From Marisa cornuarietis (Eukaryota; Mollusca; Gastropoda; Architaenioglossa; Ampullariidae): DNA of 64,000 nucleotides. Made by a program: the position numbers and the translations under genes. The notes below the pieces were generated by a model. The model did not search any database and was not told the DNA's origin. It saw only the letters and a program-made list of their open reading frames with translations. Shown here piece by piece: positions 23,711-35,473 of this stretch. Each line of letters begins with the position of its first letter. Position 1 is the stretch's first letter. The stretch spans positions 930,001-994,000 of the forward strand of contig SMMW01000523.1 of NCBI GenBank assembly GCA_004794655.1. The letters are read 5' to 3'.

Positions 23711-23901
23711 TTGTGGGTGCGGCAGCCATATGCAAGAGAGACTACTCTAATTGCACTAAATTTGCCGCCAGTTCTCGTGTTTACGTCTGGATTCTAGCTT
23801 AGTATTTATATATTTTTTAAGTATATGAAAATGTGTGACAGCTGCCTTTTTATGAGAATATATGCAAGATCATACTAAACGTTGATAGGTGATTAAACGC
23901 G

Positions 23902-26900
23902 ATGTTTGATCTCGAGAGCGACAAAGATAAAGGAAGCGACGATGATGACGGGCAGGACTGGTCGCTACCTTCTGCTTCAGACACTAAACATGACAGTCGG
24001 TTTACTGGGGATCCCAGCAACTCCACGGCTTTGGATTGGAAAAACAGAAGTGCAGGTGTGGTAGTTGAAACGTTGAATTAAAGATATATTTATATATTTA
24101 ACTCGACGATGAGAATGAAATTCTTATTTACTTATGAATTATTTTGAAGTGACATGAATTACAACGAAAAATATTTTACATTTCCTCAGGGTCGGAATGG
24201 CCATTGTCAAGGCTTGGTCATCGGCGGACAATTATGCATTTTGACAGTGACTGCTTTTACGCACAGGTGGAGATGATTCGCAACCCAAAACTAAGATATG
24301 TGCCTCTTGGTATGTAGATTCTGTCTTCGTAAATCACACATGCATTGGTCATTTTGGATAATCCAACAGATGCCATAAAACCTCGATGTATTACTAAAAA
24401 GTTTAGCTTTTTATTTGAGTGCATAAGTTTCATGGAGGTAAGCTTTTCCAGTCGCCAGGCTAATGCTTTTGAAATGTGTGTCTTATAGGTATCAAACAGA
24501 AATACAGTTTAGTGACATGCAACTACCCTGCTCGTGAGAAAGGAGTCACAAAAGGCATAAGCGTGTCAGAAGCCATTAAAAAATGCCCAGAGATGGTGAT
24601 TGTAAATGGAGAGGATTTGACTCACTACAGGGAACTGTCCTACAAGATTTCAGGTTTGATCTGTGATACGTTTGAAGTTATAGTTATCATTATTGTTATA
24701 ATTGTTTTAGCAGATACATTTTGAATTTATAATCATTCTAGTTAATTTGGACTGGTAAATGAAAGGTGTGTTTTATAAAGTAATAAGATACAAGAGTAAA
24801 TTGTTTTCGTTTCTTTATCTTTAGAATTTTTGCTGAAGTACACCCCTGATGTAGAGAGGCTTGGCTTTGATGAGAATTTTCTTGACATCACAGAAATGGT
24901 GAATCAGCGGATAAATAGTGGCTTAGCAAAGCCAGATGTGGAAGGTCATTTATATTTACCAGAAGGTGCGTAGATGCATATAAAAAGGACAGTTAAAAAA
25001 CAACAACTTTCTGTGTGTGCGTGTGTGTGTGTTTAATTTAGATATGAATTTTCAAAAAAGAATAGAAATACTCTTCTCTTTGTTGAGAATATATATGATT
25101 GTGTTGGTAAAAACAGATTCAGCAAATGCATCATCATTTGAATGCCAGTGTGGATGTCACCATCGACTAGCAGTTGGCTCACAAATAGCAGCTGACATCC
25201 GCTCTGCACTGTACCATGAACTGGGTATAACAGGCTGTGCAGGAGTGGCCCACAACAAGGTGCTGGCTAAGCTGATCGGGAGTCAACACAAACCTAACCA
25301 GCAGACCACGCTGTTTCCAGGTCATGCTGTGCACTTTATTAGCCATCTTGACAGCCCACACAGGATCCCAGGCAAGTAATGATGGTGAAACAGACTGATA
25401 TTATGTGACTAATTTCTTTTATCAATGTGACAAACATACACACTTACTAACATTGCAACATTCAAAACATGGAATTGACATTGTTATTATGATTATGTCG
25501 TTGAAGAATCCCCCTTAGTTAACTGCAGTTTACACATTATCTCACTATCCCTCCAGCACAAATATTGGGGTAAAGATGAAAGTGGCAACATAAAAAGGGT
25601 ATATGTTCCATAACTAGGGAAAGTAACTTAGGGGAAATCCTTTCTGCCACAAAGATTGGGAGAGGGGAGGTGGCGTTGGCAAGATAACGAATTAAGACTG
25701 TAGTTCTCTACAAGATGGGTAATGCCAAGAAAACATGGGGGCATTTATTTATATTATCCACCTTTGTTTTTATTATCTTGTCAAAATATAATCCTAAATT
25801 GATCCTTTTTTCCTTACAGGGATAGGATGGGCTACCTGGGGACGACTTAAGACATTAGGTATTTTGTCAGTTACAGATCTGCAAAAATTTCCTCTTGAAC
25901 TTCTTGAGAAAGAAATTGGCATTCCCCTGGCAGTCATGATATACAATTTGAGTTTTGGTGTGGATGATTCACCAGTTGTGAAATTCAGCAAGCCACAGGT
26001 AATTGGGTCATGCTAATTTATGATGACTACCACTTGTTGTACACAGTATTTTTAGCTTTTGCATTCACATGGTTCTCCACATGTTCGCAAGATACCCATG
26101 TTTGTTTGTGTCTTCACATACTTAAATACCCACACAAAAACGCATGCACGCACACATCCCTCCACCTTCGGACATGAATCAAATTTTATGCTATGCACAT
26201 CATGTTGTGTAAGCTGGTGGTCACAAAGTCATGACAGATTTCTTTTTTTAAAAATTAAATAATACAAGAAATGAACTTTTCCCTTCTGAAGCTTGTTTCT
26301 ATCTGGACAGACTTTAAGTGAAGAAGAATCATTCCAACAGTGTAGCAGTGAGGCGGATGCTCAGATTGGAATTACAAAACTAATAGACAGCCTGTTACCA
26401 AGGTGTTTTGTGCAGCTTAATTATTTCTTATTATTTCTGGTTTCTTATTCACTTACAGAGCACTGGAACATCTTGCATTAGATTACAGATAGGAAAAGAA
26501 GAAAAATTAATAACACTGCAGTAAATTGTTTCAAACAGTGGATATTTGAAATGTAAAAGAGAATAATTTGTTTCTTGGTAAGTTTTCTAGCTTTTATCTC
26601 TTCTTGTCTCAAACATTCTAAAAACAATTAAAACTGAGTATTTTTAATTATACGTGTCACATAAAAAGTGATTCTATTTTTTTTTCTTTAGTTTCCTTTG
26701 TTAAGTCCTGACCAATATGTGGGCATAAATTCTACAAGTTTAGACATTTCTTGAGATAACTTCTTGAAGAAGAATATTGCTGCTGTGTATTTTATCTAAA
26801 TCAGGTTGATTGAAGATGGACGTACACCTCATACCTTACGACTAAGTGTGCGTAAAGACAGTGAACAAAGATGGAACAGACGTGAAAGCAGACAGTGTTC

Positions 26901-28651
26901 CTTGCCATCTAGCATCTTCACTAAGCTGCGGGCAGGTAAGTCATGGTATTTCATCACCAGTATTACCATGTTATTTATTTTTTAAAGTTAAAATATGTTG
27001 GGAATCTTTCGTTTCCATTTAATCTTAAATAACTGACAGTTCTTGATGCAATGTTTCACGTTTAAAATAGTTAAGTTTTTTTCTTTTTTGAAAAAAAAAG
27101 AATTGTATACCAGAAGAATCACTGTTAGTGCTGAAAGGATTGAAAGTGAAGAGAATCCAAGGATGCAGAAAGCTTGGATGAAATGATTGTGTAAGTGCCA
27201 TCGTAAGCCTAAACATTTTCACTTGATTCCTCCATCCTAATCGTTTCATATTCTGATGGATTCTTGCAGGATGCACGGAAATTGCACAAGAGCGTCTAAT
27301 TGCCATAGCAATGGACTTGTTTAAAAGGGTAGTGGATGTCAAGTGTCCTTTCCATCTCCGAGTTATAAATGTGGCCTTTACAAACATGGGTGAGATTGCC
27401 AGTAACAGCATTAGTGCTTTCTTATCATCATCCTTGTGTCACCCACTGCATAGCTCTGCTTGTCGGCCTGCACAGAACTCAATCTGTCAATTAACTCCTG
27501 CTATTGGTGCAAAGGAAGAATGTGATTGCCTAGTAGCTTGCACATCACATTTATTATCACGTGATGGATCAGAAGAGAGAAAGAGAGATGATCACCTGCA
27601 GCACACCACACAAGCTTTGGACTGCGAGACTCAGACAATGGACAAAAGGTGTGTCACTGGCATTGAACCATCATCTTCACCAGTGCCAGATTCTACTGTA
27701 AAGGCTTCACAATTGCACACAACACATGCTTCCAAAAGGAAGAGTGACAAATCTTTGGATTTCTTTAGGGTTAAGCAGAAAAAAACTGGAAGAGAAAAAA
27801 GCTTTGCAAGTATGTATTGCACAGAAAAGCCTCAAATGCCTGATCCTCATATGTCTGCTCTGCCACTGGAGGTAGACCCAGAGGTCTTTACTCAGCTCCC
27901 GCCAGAGATCCAGAGAGAAATTGTAGGTGAAAGTAGACATGTATTTTCACACACAATTAAAAAACAAGCTGAATGTAAAAGCCCCAGAAATGTAGTAAAG
28001 TCTTCACAGGCCAAAAGTTCTTCAACCAGTTTCTTATCAATTAAGTCTTTCTTCTGTCCTTCCATGTACACTGACAAGATAATACTGGAGGAGAAAATGA
28101 AAGAGGAAAATACCTACTCTGCATCTGTGGAAGACTCGTTAGTTGCCATTAAGGGTGAACAGGTGAATTTTGGTGAGAAAGCATCAAAAGTAAATGACCT
28201 GACCATTATAGCACGAGATGAGACACAGCCCGCAGAGTCACCATCAGCCTCTGGTTCCTGGATGTCATGCCAGAGAAGATACAGTTCTGAAGCTGGTGAA
28301 GGGGTCAACTGGTCTGCGAAAAAATCCCTGGTGCTTACAAATACTAATTCTAATGCTACAGATCTTGAAGTGCCAAAGTCTACTTTGCATGAACAAGGTG
28401 AAAAACAAAACTGTCTGTTAAGTATATTTTCCAGTGAAATGTCAGTCCCAGCAGGCATTGCACCAGACGTCTTTGCTTCTCTTCCCCCTTTCCTCCAGCG
28501 GGAAGTTGCAGCAGATGCTGCTTTACAAAGACATAATATGGCTACTTCGTTAGTGGAATTAAACAATTTTCAAGGACTGGAGAAGAAGGCCAAGAGAAAA
28601 GGCCGCCCTAACCAGTCACATTCCATGCTGAATTATCTCAAAAAGAAATAG
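23902..28651 (+). CDS. POLI: DNA polymerase iota (Y-family translesion polymerase)
   Basis: Exons: 23902-24055, 24190-24309, 24489-24653, 24825-24965, 25117-25371, 25820-25998, 26311-26402, 26805-26935 and 27270-28651. They sum to 872 codons plus TAG. The protein copies past damaged template bases in the nucleus, inserting opposite lesions with Hoogsteen geometry in known family members. Visible motifs are FDSDCFYAQVE (catalytic Asp at about residue 70), YSLVTCNYPAREKG, ERLGFDENF (catalytic Asp-Glu at about 162-163), the thumb GCAGVAHNKVLAKL with KPNQQT, the helix-hairpin RIPGIGW, and the little-finger block RESRQCS. The long last exon carries KSLDFF (about 573, PIP-like) and two ubiquitin-binding motifs with LPPEIQREI (about 623) and LPPFLQREV (about 817). 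It ends in a basic patch. The human protein is about 715-740 residues, so this tail is long. Intron 5 (25,372-25,819) uses a GC donor. The ATG at 23,902 is the only start that stays in phase with exon 2. Confidence 0.97.
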
Positions 28652-29534
28652 AGCTTTGTGGGACTATTATCTGAATTTTTTCCTTTATTAGAAAGTTTTT
28701 TTTTTCCTTTTTGACATCTGAGAGAAAAATCAATAGTTATTATTTATGTTTTATCCTTATCCTTTCTTTCTCACCTTGTCCTCCATATCTTTCACCCATA
28801 AACTGTATGTGAGGGAGCTAGAGGGAGAAACTGATGATTCGTTTTTATGGTATTTATCCAAATACAAATATGAAAGTCATTTTGTCTAATACGTATGGAA
28901 AGACCAGGTGGATGGGCATCAAGGCAGAAAGTATACTTAATCAGACTCTGTACTAGATATATCATTAATATATCACTTTACCCATGCATGTAGTAGTATA
29001 AATTCTGACAATCACTATTGTCAAGAAGTTCTGACCAGTATTTGCAGTAGGCTGTGGTTGGATTGTTGTTGCTTTCTTACATGTATGATAGGTTCTTTTT
29101 TTAAATAAGGGTCAGTGATAAATAGGCAAGCAAGTGGAGGATATGATTTCTGTAAAAAAAACCCTCATAATGCAGAAACTGTAAGGGCCGTGAATTATAA
29201 GCGGCTCATCGTGTCTAGGGGAGCCGAGCCTTCATTTTTCGCTGCCTTTTCCTTTTATTGATAACTTCCCTTGCTGGCCAATGTACGCATCCGAAATCTC
29301 TCATCACAAGGCAACGATGTCTCCAAAACAAATGAAAAAGAATTTTTTTAAAAATTAGACGCATATTGTTTTTGCTGTTCCTAATTGCAGTTAAAAATAT
29401 GACAAAGAATTGTTTCCTCCACTGCGCTCAAGGAGCCAGTCCCCGCTCCCCTTCGTCTGCTTGTCATGGTATCGTCCTGTCCATAATTGAGTTTCCCTTT
29501 AGACCCTGCCTGTCTTAGCATCTGTTAACAATAT
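28652..29534. other. POLI 3' UTR and spacer
   Basis: T-rich 3' sequence follows the stop. I see no perfect AATAAA within the first 400 bases, and no other coding signal. Confidence 0.5.
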
Positions 29535-29827
29535 CAGTGGCGTAGGAACCGGGTGGGGGAGAGCGCCCCCTCAAAAAAGATACTGAGGAGGCAATAATGT
29601 GAACGTCGTTTACAGTCGGCTTATTTTTGGTGGTAGTGGTGGTGGTGGGTGATCGATGTTTTACGCCGAGCCAGCAGCTAAGGCTATATCACGGCAAGGC
29701 AGCCAGTCCTGTCAACAGATGCCACACAGAGAAAGAACAGCGTGCTCGACACGGAGAGCTGAATCCAGGACAGCCAACATTCACTGTATTGGTGTCCCCA
29801 AAAGCCGAGCATCTTCTTACGCCACTG
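29535..29827. mobile_element. hAT-type MITE (CAGTGGCGTA ends)
   Basis: The left end starts CAGTGGCGTAGGAACCGG. The inverse of the right end starts CAGTGGCGTAAGAAGATG. CAGTGGCGTA is a frequent hAT terminus. AATAT directly abuts both ends and may be what is left of an 8-bp target duplication. The interior contains a TTTTACGCCGAGCCAGCAGC block that looks like a separate inserted repeat. No transposase is present. Confidence 0.55.
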
Positions 29828-32301
29828 AATATATTTATACTCGTACGTTAGTAGATCTTTTTCACTCAAGGATCCTTGCGTATTCAAGCAAACTTGTCCT
29901 ATCTATATCCTGGTAGTGTCCAAAAATGGACTCTTCTCCCCCAGCCCAGTCGATCCCCCAGCCCTCCTTTGACCTGCATCTTTGTATCTTGAAACCCCCG
30001 TGTCTTTAATGAGATCGCCTTTTTTTTTTTTTTAACCTTTTAATGAACTTGAACTTCTGTCGTAACCTTCAGCTCAGCAGACGAGAGGTGCAGGGGTCGT
30101 TTTCAGGGGCGCCAAGGTAACCGTTTCCCTCGTGTGTGTGTGTGTGTGTAAAAATTATACACACATTCAAGCGGGGACTACATCTGGAGGTTTTTAATTT
30201 CCCCATCTTCGTGTAGATCTCCTGACTTTACCCCAGACCTCTTTTTACAAGGATCTCATTTAATTTGTTTCCCGGTTCTTCAAAATCTGTAAACAAGAGT
30301 ATCTCCCAGATGACCCAGTCCAAAAATGGTGACATATATTAGAAACCTTTTTTCTCAAAATGTATGTGACCGGTGTTCTAGTGGACGGACAATCACATCT
30401 CAATTTGTTTCAATTATTACAGTTGAAGAGTTTATTATCATAATGTGAAAGGGTGTGTAAAAAAATTGATAATTATTTTTCCAGGTGAATAAATATAATA
30501 ACTGCTATGTATAGTTTGTAAACGTGGTCATGAGAGGGAGAACCCTGTTTACCAGATCATGATTCCAGACGAAAATAACAGTTGCGACGACCCCAAAATT
30601 AAAAATCTCTTGAACCCATGCACTATGATCATTCGAGTTCAGCGCTGGAAACATATCGGTCAATGTTTTGTTTTTAAGTGCGGAATGGATTGTAAAGGGC
30701 ACAGTGTATGCTTGCGGTACACGTACAAGTACATTGCGAGTGCAGAACGCGTGCCACGGACCTTGGTGACTAGAACTTTCTTTGGCACCTGGATGTGAAA
30801 TGTGAACGACCTTGTTTTCCCCGCAGGCGTCGGGACACGAAAGTACAAGTTTGGTGCAGAAAAGTCAATGACCTTTCTGCGCTGGACAGCATTTTCTCGG
30901 TCGCGTAAGTTGGGGGATCCCTTTCTCCCTTAATGTCGAAATGAGCTCTTCCACAGCAGCCCGTCGTTCATCGTCGCCACAGGGATGTTGACGACACGGA
31001 ATTCCTGTCGAAAGTGGTAAATCTTACTTCAGACCCCCACCACAAGTTCTGTTTATTATGGTGTGAATGTTTAGTAACATTTTCTTCCAGTTTCTAATTA
31101 AAATGCAGTCGTGACTGCTAGCGCTTAAGATTTTATATATTTTTTTCACCACTCAACTTTTTTGTCTGGTTTTGAACCTTTGAACACATATTATTCTCAT
31201 CGCCGTCACCACAAACTTCACTGCCGTCTCTCAGACAAAACAGACAAGATTTTCTTTTGGTCTGAGTTTATCTACGCTCCAGTACTGCAACACCTTTCCA
31301 CCACTGAAGCTGACACCATCAATAAATAATAGTTTATCCTGCACCATCTCAAATTTATTCTTATACGTCAGACTTCATAAAAAAAATGAGTTGTGCCCAA
31401 GGCTAGATTTGAACCAACAGCCCACCATCCTGTGTCTTAGGCGACAAATGTTTTACGGTTGTTCGAGATACCCAGCTTCCTGACGTGACCGCCTGCCAAC
31501 CCTTTTGTCAGCGAACAAGGTACTTCTCACAGTGTCCGCCTTCATACCCACTCCCCGACTCTCTTGCAAGTAATAAAAATAAATTCCATGACTTTCCGCG
31601 TAGTTCACACTAAACAGTCTGGCTTAGTTTTTCTTGCGACGATGGGGTAATCTTTGTCGAAACACGTCTACGGGAACTTGAGGTTTATTTTTGTCATGCA
31701 GTCTTGATTGCCTTTACGGCACAAGCGCTTAGTTCTTTTGTCCTGTCCACATTAGATGGGGTCACAGCTGTAGTCTCCAGAGGCGGCAGTTATGAAGCGA
31801 GGACAACCTAGAACATTCAAGAAAAAGCGTCGTTTCCGGTTTTTAAGCGGTGCCCAGACCCTGCAGATGATGGCTTACCTCTAGGATTGTATAGTTATAA
31901 AGCGGTAGCAAAGATGTCATGAGATAAAGAAATGAGGTAGTGTTCACAGGGTCCAGTTATGGCACTGTAATTACAAAAATAAGACTTTTTTGCTTGAGTT
32001 CCCCATTTTGCCCTGGGAACAAACAATTAACTTACTCTTGTTGCATAACTACAGCCCCTGGAGCCACATACCCTATAGGGCCAAAAACAAGGTTGGTTGG
32101 TGCATGGTGTTTCATGCCAAGACAGCAATAAAGCCTGCATCACGGCGAGAGATTGTTAGATTTATTGAAGCTGTGGAAGCAAACTTCCTGATGATGAGTT
32201 GAAACAAAAGGGAGCAGTTTGCTAAAAGATGTGGTCTCTGAAAAGGCCAATATTAAAAATCTGTGAATGAAATTAAAACCTTAAAACTGATAGTAAAGTT
32301 T
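29828..32301. other. Gene-poor spacer
   Basis: No conserved coding frame found. It contains a (GT)n run near 30,134. Near 31,405, on the minus strand, there is a GGTTCAAATCT B-box-like site without a good A box, possibly an old SINE. Small open frames at 30,559-30,798 and 31,940-32,202 show no recognisable motif. Confidence 0.5.
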
Positions 32302-33988
32302 CAGAGGTAATTCTGGGCTGCGGCCTTGCGGGATTCCCGCAAAATTTCGCTGAGGGGCGCATAGTCTGAAAGTCAGCGCCACCATGCGCCCGCAAAAATC
32401 CCGTGGCTGGCGCACTTTTGAACACGCGATGCGGCACTTCAGAAATAATTGTTGTCATTCTGCTTGCTGGTTTGAAACCGACCCACTAGAATGGATGCTA
32501 ATGACTGGACAGTTTTCAAGCTGACCAGTTGTTATCCATCTGATGCAACCTGCTCGATATTTCGCGCCAGGAAGTAAATTGTTGACGCGCCCACAGCGAA
32601 AACATTTGGGACGGAAGAGATCAAAGGGTATCGGAAGCAAGCGAGTTGAAAAGGAAGTGAACGTACTGTCAACTCTGTTTGACTTTTCCTTCACGACCAG
32701 AACAGCAGAAGCTGCCCCGGAAAGTAGAAATCGACAAGGACAGAAAGAAACAAACTCGTCAGAGTGTGGCGCACACATTGCTGGAACTGAAAATGTAGAC
32801 AACGAAACAGACAAATTGAGACAGAGACCGCACGTGAAAAACCACGCATGCAGAGAACCTGTCAGTGTGAATGGCTGAAGAAATGGCCTTGACTAATGAA
32901 CGAGGAGGAAGGCATGAGATGTAAATTGTGCATAAAACAATCAGAATAACGCGTTTACAACCCCGGGTGTCTTAAGTACCGAACGAGGACGCTGCAGAGA
33001 CATTCAGACTTACGAACACAGGCACTCTTTGGAGGCTGAAATTCTTCAGAAAGATTTCAATTTTCAAACTGTTTTCAATTCTAATTTATTTCTGGCCTCA
33101 TGACCTTTTCGGAACTTATGCCGGCGGTATTATATAAGACTTAAAAATAACGTGTTGCGAACATGATACAACATCACAGGACAGAAACTATCAGGGTTGC
33201 TTTTGCGACAATCTGTGCAAGAACATTAATGACAGGTTCCCAAAAGATGCAGGTGATGTTGCCTCTGCATTTTTGAGTTCTTTCCATGCGCCCTATCTTT
33301 TTCCTGTCTGCAGAAGACAGAACACCCTATGGAGACAAAGAATTAAATATCTTAACAGATTTCTTTGGAAAACCAGCACAAGTGGGCAGCAAATTTAGTA
33401 AAACCTTGCTTGACAAAGCAGCATGTTTAGAGGAATGGATTGTGGTCAAAGAAACTGTAACGCAGAATGCATATCGGAGAGATTCCACAAGCTGTTTGAT
33501 TTTTACAGGGATTCATTTCCCAATTTGCTGGTTCTTGGAAAGCTGTGCCTCCTTATACTATACCACAATGCAGGCTGTGAGAGGGGGATTCGGCCATCAA
33601 AACCTAATAAAGTCTTCTCGTAGAAGTTGCCTCGAGGAGAAACATTTAAACCCCTGCACTAATGAGACTCATGAAAAGTGTCTAAACATTAGCTCATAGC
33701 CCAGTGAGATGGACACAAAGACTAATTGGTTTGCAAATTTAGGATGCTATGATCACACTAATGATGATGAAAGATAATTTATCGATATAGAAGAAAAAGA
33801 TATCTATGTGATTAATCTTCAATTTCTTGTGATTAATAAAGTATTTTGTTGTATACCAAATATTTATCGGAAAAACCAGTGAAAATGTGTTTGTTTCGAG
33901 GGATCCCTTGTTTCATTTGAAGGGCCCCCTTTTTTTCCATTGAGAGGGCCCCAGAGCCCCTCTTTTTGAAATCCTAGAATTACCTCTG
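32302..33988 (+). mobile_element. hAT transposon copy with matched ends
   Basis: The left terminus CAGAGGTAATTCTGGG and the inverse of the right terminus, CAGAGGTAATTCTAGG, agree at 15 of 16 positions. AAGTTT directly abuts both ends (32,296-32,301 and 33,989-33,994), which reads as a target-site duplication, although hAT elements normally give 8 bp. A perfect palindrome TTGCGGGATTCCCGCAA lies subterminally at 32,326-32,342. The interior holds a broken transposase. At 1,687 bp it is too short for an intact element of this type. Confidence 0.85.
32543..33700 (+). pseudogene. Broken hAT transposase, ZNF862/KIAA1586-like type
   Basis: Pieces in several frames follow the family order. A basic N-terminal stretch (32,543-32,878) is followed by a zinc-finger-like block around 32,870-33,040 with WLKKWP, RCKLC and an RTLQRHSDLRT-like end. 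A deletion comes next. The C-terminal dimerisation region (33,286-33,700) splits between two frames: FPNLLVLGKLCLLI and AGCERGI in one, NLIKSSRRSCLEEKHLN in the other. The DDE catalytic core is missing between these parts. Stops and frame changes make it non-functional. Confidence 0.7.
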
Positions 33989-35473
33989 AAGTTTTATGGT
34001 TTTGAAAGTGAAAAAAAAGTTGCCAGCAGAATGGATCTGAACAACAAAGCAATGACATTGCTGGTAAAAAAAAAAAAAAATGCTGGTGGACATTCTAGAA
34101 AAGCAATAAAAATGTGTACAACAGTAAAATTTCCAGTACACCAAGGTAAACTAGGGGTTCCTCTCGTAAAAGGTGGGAATGTGTGGCATGGATGTGGCCT
34201 TCCGGAAGTCTGCAAAGGACAACTTCCTGCCATCAAACAGGACAGTCAATAAGTGGCCATAAATACAGGAACAGTGAGGGCATGCAGCTTATTCTGACCC
34301 AGAGTGTCTCGATGGCACTGCCTTAGGAGCTGCACATAGTAAGCCCTAAAAACCAAAATCTAAAACCAGCCCAGTTTATAAGTCAAAGGGAACAAAAAAA
34401 AAAAGGGAGGCAGTTACTCTGGAAGGCAGATGTGTTTTTGTCTTTGACAGAGACTTACCTTTTGCTTACCAATATTAATTTCCAAAACTGGAGGTACATG
34501 CAATAGAGTCAGGTTCCCCTATTACACTTGACAATATTACCGCCTACTCTTGCCAACTTTCTTGGTTCTCTGCCCTTCCCCAAGCATACCCTAAATGACA
34601 GGCAAGTTCTAGTATAAACGAGACTGTTGTCCAGTTATAAGTAAGCTGTATCTGTGACATGAGCACAGCACGAGCAGACTTGAAAGCCTTGGTCAAAAGA
34701 GCAATGGTAATTTACTTTAAGTGCTTATATAATGATGCTAATGTACATGTTTTGCGCACACTTTTTAATCTAAGTATTCTGAGCTCATCCTTCACCTTTA
34801 CTACAAAATCCTTCAGCAATAGAATATGTATATTTATTTTCTCTGTTCTACACAGCTTGCGCAGTCAGAATGTCTGTACTGTAACTGCGGGGTTCTTTCT
34901 CAGTTTTATTCTGGCTGCATACACGCTCTTGTCCAGACGGTCAAAAATTTTGACAACATGCATGACAATTGCAAAATAAGCCCTTTCTATTCTGCTGGTT
35001 CATATTGGCTTTGGTGGTCTTTATCTGGACAGTCTGTGCTATATCAAACCCTTCTAGTCCATGTACTAAAATGTGTCGTGATGTACTTTTTTAAAATTGT
35101 TCATTAAGCATATCACCCAGGAAGAAGTATGTTTGGTATCTCTCAAAATCTCATCAGACACTGGAACAAACGTGAAAAACGTCCTTACTTGTAATGAAGG
35201 AAAAATTCAACTATAATGCCAAACTAAAATGCAAAACCATGGTTACTAAAAACAGAATTATACTTTTCCTTGGCTCCTTGCAGCTGATTCTTGATCCCTC
35301 TTAATTCTTTACTTGTTTACATGAGTATAATTTTTTAAGCAGAAAAGCTTGCTGTTGTTATAATAACGGAAATATCATCCTGAGGGTCAGGCATGTTTAA
35401 ATCAACTTCTGAAAGCTACCATGCTTATTCAGAGGCATTTGTCTGTATTTGAGAAGTTACTTCTGTTAACCAT
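33989..35473. other. Spacer and GCP4 3' UTR
   Basis: No coding frame recognised. On the minus strand AATAAA occurs at 34,905-34,910 and 34,833-34,838, about 565 and 640 bases past the GCP4 stop, and either could end that transcript. Confidence 0.5.

Noticed and set aside
31380..31460. tRNA gene on the minus strand suggested by a GGTTCAAATCT site
   Set aside because: No good A box, no acceptor stem and no clear anticodon arm; at most an old SINE.
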